Below are positions 1 to 7,252 of a DNA stretch of 12,944 nucleotides, piece after piece (the stretch's first letter is position 1; every line of letters begins with the position of its first letter). The stretch is taken from NCBI GenBank assembly GCA_019420465.1, contig JAHZHB010000029.1, positions 3,971-16,914 on the forward strand. The letters are read 5' to 3'. The position numbers were made by a program, and so were the translations under genes. This stretch comes from Lachnospiraceae bacterium. Its GTDB lineage: Bacteria; Bacillota; Clostridia; Lachnospirales; Lachnospiraceae. Below the pieces are notes generated by a model that did not search any database, was not told the DNA's origin, and saw nothing but the letters and a program-made list of their open reading frames with translations.

Positions 1-186
1 TAATGATTTTTGACAACGGAATCACATATCTTTCAGATTTCCGGGGATCTTTTCCACTTCTCTAATGATTTTTGACAACGGAATCACATATTTTTCAGAT
101 TTCCGGGGATCTTTTCCACTTCTCTAATGATTTTTGACAACGGAATCACATATCTTTCAGGTTTCCGGGGATCTTTTCCACTTCTC
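1..186. repeat. 62-bp tandem repeat, three near-perfect copies
   Basis: Three head-to-tail copies lie at 1-62, 63-124 and 125-186. Each begins TAATGATTTTTGACAACGG and ends TTCCACTTCTC. Copy 2 differs from copy 1 at one base (position 92, C to T) and copy 3 at one base (position 161, A to G). The array touches the window edge, so more copies may lie to the left. Copies are contiguous with no variable spacer, which rules out a CRISPR layout. Read on the minus strand, each copy contains a short frame ending in a peptide like REVEKIPGNLKDM followed by a stop; because 62 is not a multiple of three, this falls in a different frame in each copy. That suggests repeated duplication of a short segment, perhaps a gene tail or the end of a mobile element, rather than a repeat inside a protein. 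Function unknown. Confidence 0.95.
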
Positions 187-232
187 TAATGGATTTTTGC
201 AGCGGAATTGCAAGATTTCTTACTTTCCGGGG
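187..232. repeat. Decayed fourth copy of the 62-bp repeat
   Basis: Directly after the third copy the sequence restarts with TAATGGATTTTTGCAGCGG and reaches the shared CCGGGG at 227-232, but it carries many substitutions and a small insertion relative to the three perfect copies. After 232 similarity fades. On the minus strand the peptide IPLQKSIREVEKIPGNLKDM can be read across the junction of this copy into copy 3. The divergence means the original unit is old while the three near-identical copies are recent. Confidence 0.7.
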
Positions 233-418
233 TTTTCATTTGTTCCCGTCAGAAATTCTAATCAAAATTGGTCCACTGGATCAATTGGGGATATGCATGG
301 TCAAAAAGAAAGCAGCACCATACCGGCACTGCTTCCTTTCTGAGGATAGTGATCATTGTTTTAGAGGATAACGACGATCATTTGAGTAAAGAATGTATGT
401 AACACTTATGTGTAGCCA
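233..418. other. Gene-free stretch, nothing recognised
   Basis: I see no coding region with a plausible ribosome binding site on either strand. The short plus-strand frames here have no recognisable content. A loose inverted repeat (AGAAAGCAG near 307-315 against CTGCTT...TTTCT near 329-341) exists but is bulged and has no T-tract, so I do not call it a terminator. This could be remnant mobile-element DNA related to the repeats on its left. Confidence 0.4.
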
Positions 419-461
419 CTGATGATACTGTAGCAACATAGCTTGCTTACTATATATCCAG
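419..461 (-). repeat. Hairpin repeat copy 2 (24-bp direct repeat at 435-458)
   Basis: The 24 bp at 435-458 repeat those at 501-524 with one mismatch (452 A against 518 G), 66 bp apart. On the minus strand the copy sits in an imperfect hairpin: CTG, GATA and TAGTAA on the 5' arm pair with TTGCTA, TATC and CAG on the 3' arm, around the loop GCAAGCTATG. The flanking arm bases differ from the other copy, yet pairing is kept in both, which suggests the RNA or DNA fold matters. There is no T-tract, so it is not a standard intrinsic terminator. Confidence 0.6.
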
Positions 462-487
462 GTATGACAAAACATTACGTAAACAAT

Positions 488-526
488 CAGATACAGCGGT
501 AACATAGCTTGCTTACTGTATATCTG
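488..526 (-). repeat. Hairpin repeat copy 1, spanning the stop codon of the binding-protein gene
   Basis: On the minus strand CAGA, TACAG and TAA pair with TTA, CTGTA and TCTG around the same loop GCAAGCTATG as in the second copy (24-bp repeat at 501-524). The stop codon TAA (515-513) of the substrate-binding protein gene is in the stem. It could protect the mRNA 3' end or act with its twin as a 3' processing or weak termination structure; both are inferences. Confidence 0.6.
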
Positions 527-2207
527 TCTCTACACTCACCCAGTAATAATCTGCCGGAGTGCTTGTAATACCACTGACATTTTTCTTCATAGTGAAATTC
601 ATCAGCGGATAACAGTAATAGATACATACAGCATCATCCAGAAGGATCTGTTCGCCCTGTTTTACCAGATCGATACGTTTCTGCGGATCAGCTGTAACTG
701 TCAGCGTATCCATGATCGCATCAAACGCTTTGTTTTCCCAGCCATAGCTTGCATAGGAACCTCCGGATTTGAAATAGGTATTCATATGGTTTTCCGGATC
801 AGCACAGTTTAATACATTGATACTCATGCAGAGCAGATCATACTGACCGCTGCCAAGTCTGTCAATAACCGTCTGTGTATCATTGACCGTCACCGTAATC
901 TTAATACCAAGCTCCTGCCGCGCGGCAATCTGCGTCGCATTCACTACGATCTCCTGCTCCGGCCGTCCCTGATAGTAAACAAACTCCAGATCCAGTGGCT
1001 GACCATCCGGTGTCTCCCGGAAACCATCACCGTCAATATCCTTATACCCCGCCTCATCTAAAAGCTGTACAGCCTTTTGGGGATCATACGGATACGGATC
1101 GTTCAGCTCATCATACCCGTACGGAGCAGAAGATGTAATGAGCGTTTTTCCTACAACATACTGGTTATTCAGCTGCGTGGAACAGATCGTTTCCTTATCG
1201 ATGCACCGCAGGATCGCTTCCCGTAAAACTTTGTCCTTCAGCGGACCATTCTGGTTCATAAAACCATGTGTCGTACGGCCACTGGCTGTTCTTGCGATCA
1301 CATAGTCATCATTGGCAAACTTGTCTATATCTGTCATGCTGACATTGTATACCGCATCAAAGTCACCGGACTGCAGCCCCATAGTCAGTGTACTCTGATC
1401 CTCTGTGTATACAAAATCAATCGTATCTACCTTAACTTCTCCGCCATGATAGGTATCATTTTTCTCCACGATACATTCTTTTGTTGTCGAATCAAAAGAT
1501 ACTACTTTAAACGGTCCGCAGCCAACAGGACCTTCATCCTGGATATTTGTCATATCTGCGGATGTATCAATGATGCTAAACAGCGGATCGGCCAGTTTGT
1601 TGGGAAGAATCGGTTCTGCCTTGTCACAGACGATGGTCAGCTTCTGACCATCCGCTTCCATGGACACCGGTGTAAAATACTCCGGACCTCTGGTTCCCCT
1701 GTCAAATACATTCTGGAGGGAAGCTTTCACCGCCTCTGCCGTGACCGGATTTCCATTGGAAAACGTGATACCGTCGCGAATCGTAAATGTCCATGTCTTC
1801 TGATCTCCCGATGCGCTGTAATCATCTTCGACCAGCCAGCCGGATATCGTCATGTCATCGTTCATCTTTGTCAGTGTCTCGCTGATACCGTAGCGGACAA
1901 TATACCAGCCATTATAGGCTTCCACCGGATCAAGTGTACTGCAGGACTGTCCTGAGCCGATGACCAGTTTCTTTTCTCCCGTCCCCGTTGTCCGTGACGA
2001 ACCGGCTGTGTTACGTTCGACCTCCGCCGAAGATGACCCGGAGGATGTGCCGGATGACGGCGTATCCTCTGTCGATGCTGCAGCTATACCAGACGATATA
2101 TGCGAGGATAACACCTCCGCTGCCGATGCTGCAGTGTCACAGCCGGACAGCACAGATGCCAGAAGCACGAGCGAAGTGAGTGAGGTAAGTAATTTTATCT
2201 TTTTCAT
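513..2207 (-). CDS. ABC transporter substrate-binding lipoprotein, family 5 (peptide/nickel type)
   Basis: The 564-residue product is predicted to sit outside the membrane as a lipid-anchored receptor that hands peptides, or possibly a metal chelate, to an ABC importer. Residues 1-23 form a lipoprotein signal with lipobox LSGC (Cys23). A Ser/Thr-rich linker follows to about residue 76, then a SBP_bac_5 domain fills the rest. Family-typical features include a stretch resembling LDP-EAYNGWYIVRYGISETL and the TWTFTIRDGITFSNGNPVTAEAV type block. Length fits the family (about 500-560). The ATG at 2207 has an AAAGGAGA ribosome binding site. Its own promoter lies at 2238-2266. It is the last gene at the left side: no permease or importer ATPase lies downstream within the window, so it works with a transporter elsewhere or its operon is broken. 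Nickel against peptide specificity cannot be decided from sequence alone. Confidence 0.93.
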   Translation of the reverse strand: MKKIKLLTSLTSLVLLASVLSGCDTAASAAEVLSSHISSGIAAASTEDTPSSGTSSGSSSAEVERNTAGSSRTTGTGEKKLVIGSGQSCSTLDPVEAYNGWYIVRYGISETLTKMNDDMTISGWLVEDDYSASGDQKTWTFTIRDGITFSNGNPVTAEAVKASLQNVFDRGTRGPEYFTPVSMEADGQKLTIVCDKAEPILPNKLADPLFSIIDTSADMTNIQDEGPVGCGPFKVVSFDSTTKECIVEKNDTYHGGEVKVDTIDFVYTEDQSTLTMGLQSGDFDAVYNVSMTDIDKFANDDYVIARTASGRTTHGFMNQNGPLKDKVLREAILRCIDKETICSTQLNNQYVVGKTLITSSAPYGYDELNDPYPYDPQKAVQLLDEAGYKDIDGDGFRETPDGQPLDLEFVYYQGRPEQEIVVNATQIAARQELGIKITVTVNDTQTVIDRLGSGQYDLLCMSINVLNCADPENHMNTYFKSGGSYASYGWENKAFDAIMDTLTVTADPQKRIDLVKQGEQILLDDAVCIYYCYPLMNFTMKKNVSGITSTPADYYWVSVETDIQ

Positions 2208-2237
2208 GAGGTTCTCCTTTTCCCTGAAACTGATAAA

Positions 2238-2266
2238 ATTCTAACAACCACCCCGTGTTCTCACAA
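2238..2266 (-). promoter_or_regulatory. Sigma-A-type promoter of the substrate-binding protein gene
   Basis: On the minus strand TTGTGA (-35, 2266-2261) is separated by exactly 17 bp from TAGAAT (-10, 2243-2238). Transcription would start near 2231, about 24 bases before the ATG at 2207. This makes the binding-protein gene independent of the large unit to its right. Confidence 0.65.
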
Positions 2267-2281
2267 CCCTGTGCCCCGGAT

Positions 2282-2323
2282 ATTGGCCATATCTAAAAGT
2301 TATGGCCGATTTTTCATTTTTTT
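2282..2323 (+). terminator. Intrinsic-terminator-like hairpin oriented on the plus strand
   Basis: GGCCATA (2285-2291) pairs with TATGGCC (2301-2307) around a 9-base loop, extended by a T-G wobble and two A-T pairs. On the plus strand it is followed by TTTTT (2310-2314) and a second run of seven T (2317-2323). On the minus strand, the direction of all genes, the hairpin is followed by AATATCCGGGG with no T-tract. It would therefore stop transcription antisense to the genes, although as a plain hairpin it could still cap the 3' end of the minus-strand mRNA ending at 2322. Confidence 0.6.
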
Positions 2324-3206
2324 ACATCCACAGCTGAACAAAACCGAATAAGAGCATACCGACCGCCACCCCTATACCGACATTCGTGATACAACATGCC
2401 ACGATCACCCTCCGGCTCACACCTTCCTTATGCCAGAGTCTCAGCTCCGCACTCAGCACGATGGCTGAAACAAATCCGCAAAACGCAAGCGCAGCCATGA
2501 TAAAAAGATCCCTGCTTTGTACCCTTTTTACGCTCCATTCCAGCATTTTTTCCTGATCAATGTCCGTTTCTATCCCCATCTGCTCCATATGTTCCTGCAC
2601 CTGCTCCATACTGCTCAGGTCAGCCACTGCCATACAGTAGGATACAGGCTCCGGTGTTTCTCCCTGCTGCTTGAGATAGCTGCAGATTGCCGGAATACTG
2701 ACCCAGACCGCCGGTGCCTTTGTCCCGTCTTCGATCACGCCGCTGATCTCTACGGCACTGCTGCCCATGATCAGCGTTTTTCCTGCCCACTGCTGTGCAT
2801 CATCCCTCTCCGGCTCTTTTCCCAGCAGGTCAGTGAGTACTGCTGTATTGATAACAGCAGCTAACGTCGCGCTGTCATCTGCATAGAACGATCCGCAGAC
2901 CAGCTCACCCAGGATCATCGTGGACGATATCCCCGTTACCTGATATTTTTTTTCCAGCGACTGATACTGAAAGGCGGCTTCTGTCTCATACACCCAGGAC
3001 CCCTGTTCATGCTGTGAAAAATAAGCTTCTGCCTCCTCTGACTGCTCCTCCCCCGGTATGCAGGTGATCCTGCCGTACTGTTTTACATCTTTTTTCAGCG
3101 CATACTCCCCCTGTATTGCCTGACAAAACAGAAACACCGATGTGATCATAAACAGCAGTGCCGGAAAAGCAACAGATTTCCACAGTTTTATGCCTTTTAC
3201 GATCAT
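2322..3206 (-). CDS. Short FtsX/MacB-like membrane protein
   Basis: The 294-residue product has one N-terminal membrane helix (about 11-29), an extracytoplasmic domain of about 200 residues and two C-terminal helices (about 234-253 and 266-290). The middle part resembles the MacB periplasmic core: GSFYADD, then AVINTAVLTDLLG, AGKTLIMG and VEISGVIEDGTKAPAVWVSIP. The charged loop ELRLWHKEGVSRR between helices 2 and 3 matches the cytosolic FtsX-type loop. Standard family members have four helices; the last is missing here, with a clean stop straight after helix 3. The start at 3206 is chosen because its ATG overlaps the upstream stop as ATGA and GAAAAAGAG precedes it; a longer reading frame to 3293 lies inside the upstream gene. 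It is the last gene of the unit. It probably acts with the exported Ig-like protein or the ABC transporter; role unproven. Confidence 0.8.
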   Translation of the reverse strand: MIVKGIKLWKSVAFPALLFMITSVFLFCQAIQGEYALKKDVKQYGRITCIPGEEQSEEAEAYFSQHEQGSWVYETEAAFQYQSLEKKYQVTGISSTMILGELVCGSFYADDSATLAAVINTAVLTDLLGKEPERDDAQQWAGKTLIMGSSAVEISGVIEDGTKAPAVWVSIPAICSYLKQQGETPEPVSYCMAVADLSSMEQVQEHMEQMGIETDIDQEKMLEWSVKRVQSRDLFIMAALAFCGFVSAIVLSAELRLWHKEGVSRRVIVACCITNVGIGVAVGMLLFGFVQLWM

Positions 3207-4840
3207 CTCTTTTTCCGTCCCAGATAATAGGCCACGGCACTGCAGCCTGTCACAGCCATAATACCGGCAAGGATCAGTATGGATATCCACCACTGTGAAG
3301 CACTTTTTGGTTTCTCCTCAGACTGATCTTCGGAAACTGTCTGTTTTTTTGCAATGGACGTATCAAACGTAAACTCCTGGGTCTGCGTATTTCCCGAACT
3401 GTCCTCATAGCTGAGCGTCACCGTACCTGTGGTATCCCCGTATTCCTGTTCCCCGTCCATAGTCGTAACAAACAGATTCATTGCGCCTTCCCCTGCCGTT
3501 CCGCTTTCCATATTTCCGATAAAAGCGGTTTTTGTCTGTTCAAGACCATTACCTGTTACATCACAGCGCACATTATATACCGTACTTCTGCCCAGGTTCA
3601 TCACCTGAAACGTCAGCGGGATCGTATCACCGACCGTCATCTCCTCCTGTATGACAGGCATGGTCAGCTTCACCGACAGCGGCTGCTCAACAGTAACCGT
3701 AAATGTACCGGTGGAGCTTAGGGTATTCGCCTTTGGATCATCATAGCTCATGGCGACCGCTATAGGATAATTTCCGTCTGCCAGACTTTTGCTGACATGA
3801 AATTTCAGTGTAAGATCCGTCGTTTTTCCGGCTCCCAGACTACCGACAAAGATCGTATTGGCATCATTTTTTACTTCAAACTCTGCTGTGGGCACATTTA
3901 CAGTCACCACCATATTCTGGACAGCTTTTTTCTTGCTGGTATTTTTCAGCGTCACAACAGCTTCAAAATCCTCTCCGGCCTTTACGATATCCGTATTCAG
4001 GGTACTGTTGCTGACCAGCACGATGGGTGCAGATGTCGGTTTTTCTTCGCCGGTTCCTGCCCCTCCGTCTGCAGAGCCGCCGCCAGCATCACCAGTCGCG
4101 GCATCGCCGGAAATACCGTCTGTGATCTGGACATAACTGGCAAAGGACTGCTCGATCTCATTTCCGTCTTCATCCGTTCCTTTTACCTGTATCGTGACCG
4201 GATACAGGCCATTATATCTTTTTTTTACCAGATCAAGCGCATATGAAATCAGGAACACATCCCGCGTATCCTTCGTTCCATTGATCGTTGCAGTCTCCAG
4301 TTTGAAGGATTTTTCATATGTACGATACACAAAGGGAGAATTTTCGGTACTTCCCAGATCTACTGTTGCCGTCAGGGTATCCTGTTTCACCTTGCCGTCA
4401 CATAAAAGAGGGACAACGATCATCGCCCTGTTTTTCTCAACCACAGGCTGATACCCGTTCTGGTAGGCCCGTGTCATACCCTCATATACATTCTGGTTAT
4501 CGATTTTTAATGAAATACTGCTTTTGGGTACATCTGTTCCCTCCGCATCTTTTAAATCTTCATCTTTTGTGGATGTCGTCCCTTTGGATTCATCCTTTTT
4601 GGGCTCATCCTTTTGCGTATCATCTGACGAAGTATTTTTTGCATTTTCTGTTTTCTGCTGTGGCTCTGAGACTGTTTCTTCCTGCCCGCCTGCGTTTGCC
4701 TCTTTCTTTTCATCCGCTGTCTTTTCTGTATCCAGTGTTTCGCCGACAACACTGCCTGTCGCCACATCTGCAGCGTGTACCGTTACGCCCGGGCACAGCA
4801 GCAACAGACACATCAGCCATATACCACATTGTTTTCTCAT
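3203..4840 (-). CDS. Exported, membrane-anchored protein with Ig-like (NEW3/CARDB, COG1361-like) domains
   Basis: The 545-residue protein has a Sec signal peptide (1-23, cleavage near VHA-AD), then a long disordered Lys/Asp/Glu/Thr linker (about 25-107), a beta-rich domain (108-243), a Gly/Ala linker (244-270) and two Ig-like repeats (about 271-387 and 388-495) with patterns such as VVTLKNTSKKKAVQNMVVTV and LTFQVMNLGRSTVYNV. A membrane helix (517-540) and a GRKKR tail anchor it facing outward. COG1361-type proteins are often encoded beside FtsX/MacB-like transporters, and here the gene overlaps the FtsX-like gene by ATGA. The start at 4840 follows GGGAGG with correct spacing and gives a clean signal peptide; an upstream in-frame start at 4900 lacks both. 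Likely role: extracellular partner or adhesive scaffold of the complex (inference). Confidence 0.82.
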   Translation of the reverse strand: MRKQCGIWLMCLLLLCPGVTVHAADVATGSVVGETLDTEKTADEKKEANAGGQEETVSEPQQKTENAKNTSSDDTQKDEPKKDESKGTTSTKDEDLKDAEGTDVPKSSISLKIDNQNVYEGMTRAYQNGYQPVVEKNRAMIVVPLLCDGKVKQDTLTATVDLGSTENSPFVYRTYEKSFKLETATINGTKDTRDVFLISYALDLVKKRYNGLYPVTIQVKGTDEDGNEIEQSFASYVQITDGISGDAATGDAGGGSADGGAGTGEEKPTSAPIVLVSNSTLNTDIVKAGEDFEAVVTLKNTSKKKAVQNMVVTVNVPTAEFEVKNDANTIFVGSLGAGKTTDLTLKFHVSKSLADGNYPIAVAMSYDDPKANTLSSTGTFTVTVEQPLSVKLTMPVIQEEMTVGDTIPLTFQVMNLGRSTVYNVRCDVTGNGLEQTKTAFIGNMESGTAGEGAMNLFVTTMDGEQEYGDTTGTVTLSYEDSSGNTQTQEFTFDTSIAKKQTVSEDQSEEKPKSASQWWISILILAGIMAVTGCSAVAYYLGRKKR

Positions 4841-4907
4841 ATCATCTTTTCCTCCCTTATGTTTACCAGAATCCACCGCCAGCTTTTTCCTGATGCACAT
4901 CGGCTTA

Positions 4908-5549
4908 TCAACGCAGAACAGTCAGTCTCCCGGCATCCATCTCGCACACCGTATCGCAGAGTTCATCAATATCTGTCTGGTTATGGCTTGCCAGAAGGAT
5001 CGTCTTTCCTTCCTCCCTGAGCTCTTTTATCAGACTCCGGATCTGTGCCACACCATGTTTATCCAATCCATTGAAGGGTTCATCCAGGATCAGAAGCGCA
5101 GGGTCTTCCATGATCGCCTGCGCAATGCCCAGTCTCTGTCGCATGCCAAGACTGTATTTACTGACAGGTTTTTTCAGTCCCGGGTCCAGTCCGACCCGAA
5201 GGATCGTCTTTCGAATCTTCTCTTCATCTGCCATGTCACGAAGCGATGCCAGAAGTTTCAGATTTCTGAGACCGGTTATTCCGGGAAGGAATCCGGGAGT
5301 TTCTATGATAATACCCATATCATCCGGAAAATCGATGTCCTTTCCGACTTCTTTGCCGCCGACCCGCACATGTCCCTGATCCGGCCGCAAAAAGCCACAG
5401 ATACACTTCATCATCACGGTTTTGCCACTGCCGTTGTTTCCTATGATCCCATGAATCTTCCCGGCCTCAAACGCATGGCTGATCCCATGCAGGATTTCCT
5501 CTTTTCCAAAGGCCTTGTGCAGATCTTCCATGACGATCGCCTGATCCAT
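4908..5549 (-). CDS. ABC transporter ATP-binding protein, BcrA/lantibiotic-immunity-like
   Basis: This 213-residue cytosolic ATPase should power the two ABC-2-like permeases encoded just before it. Visible motifs: Walker A GNNGSGKT (37-44), signature YSLGMRQRLGIA (132-143, SLGMRQR in place of LSGGQ), Walker B ALLILDEP (151-158) with FNGLD, and the switch histidine in ASHN (His189). The Q-loop position carries Glu (GIIIETPGF, Glu83), as is common in the BcrA/LanF branch that exports bacitracin or lantibiotics. The ATG at 5549 follows AGGAGG (5563-5558) with 8 bp spacing and starts 1 bp after the upstream stop; a longer frame to 5579 would overlap the permease. The next gene starts after a 67-bp gap. 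The substrate is not determinable. Confidence 0.93.
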   Translation of the reverse strand: MDQAIVMEDLHKAFGKEEILHGISHAFEAGKIHGIIGNNGSGKTVMMKCICGFLRPDQGHVRVGGKEVGKDIDFPDDMGIIIETPGFLPGITGLRNLKLLASLRDMADEEKIRKTILRVGLDPGLKKPVSKYSLGMRQRLGIAQAIMEDPALLILDEPFNGLDKHGVAQIRSLIKELREEGKTILLASHNQTDIDELCDTVCEMDAGRLTVLR

Positions 5550-5550
5550 A

Positions 5551-6441
5551 TCATTTTCCTCCTGTTCCGGTAAATACAAAATTATAGGTACGGATCACAT
5601 GCAGCGAAATAAAAAAGCATGCCAGCACCAGCCCTGCGCAAAGGAGGTAACTCTGCCACAGTGTCGGTAACAGATCATACCCGAAATTATGCATGTGAAA
5701 TGTCGCATGATTCAGCGGTGATGCCCAGCCGACCCATACATTCGCTTTATAGTTCTCGTAATCCGGCATCTTTAATACCGTCTTTATCGTCTCCGGGTCC
5801 CTCAGGAATCCAAAAACACTGAACCCGAAGCCTGCCAGCACGCCGCCGATCTGCCCGAATTTCAGATTGCACAAAAGCATGATCGACACCATAACGAGAG
5901 CATACGAAAGACTCAGAAAGAAAATGACGGCAGCGCACTGGTAAGGCGTGGACATACTCATCGTTTTCATGGACGAAGGAACCGCAAGCACTTCTCCTGC
6001 TTTCGAATAGCCGAGCATAACTGCTGTCGGGCTCCACATATTGCCGATGAAAGTCTTTTTCATGCTGAGCAGCGACGTAGTCAGCATAATAAACACCATA
6101 TAGACCGTTGTGGCAAGCACAATATAGAGCTCCTGCCCCAGCAGCCATTTTTTCCTGTCTGTACGCATCAGGAAAAAAGGTGTCGCCGTGGTGACAAACG
6201 GCATATCTGCAAATAAGGAAATCAAAAGCAGTGAGATCAAAAGGATAGATGTAGTGTCATCAAACGTCCAGATAAACGGTTCCAGAAACTGCATGGACGT
6301 AGCGTGCTTATCTGCAAACTGCACCACCTTGTCTGACAACAGAAAACAAAAAACAAAAGCTATCGCAAAGCTTAAAAACACTCTCGGATTTTTCTTCCAT
6401 GTACGAAAATTATAGGCTGTAACCATAATAACCTGCTTCAT
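5551..6441 (-). CDS. ABC-2-like transporter permease (second of two)
   Basis: The 296-residue protein has about six membrane helices (near 18-36, 63-85, 103-126, 168-192, 196-213, 262-283) with a basic N-terminus (NFRTWKKNPR) and a basic loop after helix 2 (LMRTDRKKW) that would contact the ATPase. This topology fits ABC-2-type permeases; the protein is divergent and I name no closer family. The start ATG at 6441 overlaps the stop of the preceding permease as ATGA and has GGGGAG upstream; upstream extension to 6543 lies within the neighbouring gene. Translational coupling to both neighbours suggests a heteromeric pore of the two permeases with the ATPase. Confidence 0.85.
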   Translation of the reverse strand: MKQVIMVTAYNFRTWKKNPRVFLSFAIAFVFCFLLSDKVVQFADKHATSMQFLEPFIWTFDDTTSILLISLLLISLFADMPFVTTATPFFLMRTDRKKWLLGQELYIVLATTVYMVFIMLTTSLLSMKKTFIGNMWSPTAVMLGYSKAGEVLAVPSSMKTMSMSTPYQCAAVIFFLSLSYALVMVSIMLLCNLKFGQIGGVLAGFGFSVFGFLRDPETIKTVLKMPDYENYKANVWVGWASPLNHATFHMHNFGYDLLPTLWQSYLLCAGLVLACFFISLHVIRTYNFVFTGTGGK

Positions 6442-7217
6442 AACTCCCCAAGCCTCCGTGTCATGACAAGCGCAAGGATCAACAGAATCAGTAAGATCAG
6501 CATCAGCATATAGAGAAAGACCCCGAACTGTCCCATAAACCATACATCAGCTGTGGGAGTCAGCCACTCTTTTGGATCGATCATATAGAGCTTCTTCAAA
6601 TACCGTTCATGCAGAATGATCAGCACATATTCCAGCACAAAGGGCGATGCAAATGCCATATATTTACTGGATGTAAGAATGGAAAACAGCATGCCCAGAA
6701 GAGAAAACAGCATACCGGCGCAAAAAAATAAGACGCAGACCCTTCCTACATCTTTTCCATAGCCTGCGCTCCCTGCAGCTGCACATTTTTCCATCGGAAG
6801 CAGCATCAGCCTTAGGATATTGTAATATATGCCGATGGCTGCCACACAAACTGCTCCTCCGGAAATGCCGACAGCCAGAAGCTTTCCGGCTACGTAATGA
6901 CTTCTTCCTGCCCTTGGCAGATAGCTTTTCAAAAATCCACTGTCCACGTCATCCAGAAAGGAGGCTGTAAAGGGAAGTGCAGAAAACACAGGAAGTAAAA
7001 GATGCACAGCCTCTGATCCGCATGCGGTCTGAAAAACGGTAAAATGCATACCATAGTCCAGCAGTTTTTCTTTATAAGACGAGACGGCCGTCCACAGTGA
7101 AGAAAAGCCACCCAAAACAAAGGCCAGCAGAAGCCCCACAACAGCAAGAACAAAGGGGATTCCTGTGAATGCCTGACGTATACAGGACGATATCGTTCGA
7201 TTTACACCCGCCTTCAC
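6438..7217 (-). CDS. ABC-2-like transporter permease (first of two), GTG start
   Basis: The 259-residue membrane protein has about six helices (near 19-38, 70-87, 109-131, 158-183, 186-203, 230-252). The segment FTASFLDDVDSGFLKSYLPR, followed by a basic stretch before helix 3, resembles the coupling region of ABC-2 permeases. It starts with GTG at 7217, preceded by AAGGAGGTGA, and lies 35 bp after the lipoprotein gene. It overlaps the next permease gene by four bases. The partners differ in sequence, so a heterodimeric channel as in LanEG or BcrB-type exporters is likely. Confidence 0.83.
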   Translation of the reverse strand: MKAGVNRTISSCIRQAFTGIPFVLAVVGLLLAFVLGGFSSLWTAVSSYKEKLLDYGMHFTVFQTACGSEAVHLLLPVFSALPFTASFLDDVDSGFLKSYLPRAGRSHYVAGKLLAVGISGGAVCVAAIGIYYNILRLMLLPMEKCAAAGSAGYGKDVGRVCVLFFCAGMLFSLLGMLFSILTSSKYMAFASPFVLEYVLIILHERYLKKLYMIDPKEWLTPTADVWFMGQFGVFLYMLMLILLILLILALVMTRRLGEL

Positions 7218-7252
7218 AGGAACTCACCTCCTTCATCACCTGCTTTTTTTCT

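Noticed and set aside
1..186. CRISPR array
   Set aside because: The repeats are contiguous 62-bp units with no unique spacers and no cas genes are present.
302..341. Terminator or attenuator
   Set aside because: The inverted repeat is bulged and has no T-tract on either strand.
1266..1955. Plus-strand open frame antisense to the binding-protein gene
   Set aside because: Cys/Arg/Ile-rich composition without domain or ribosome binding site, fully inside a well-recognised minus-strand gene.
513..2207. Naming the binding protein NikA or OppA
   Set aside because: The family is clear but the ligand cannot be inferred without transporter neighbours or binding-site comparison.
4524..5573. Long plus-strand open frame (349 codons)
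   Set aside because: It runs antisense across the signal-peptide end of the Ig-like protein gene and the ATPase gene, has no recognisable domain, and the minus strand shows clear Walker A/B motifs.
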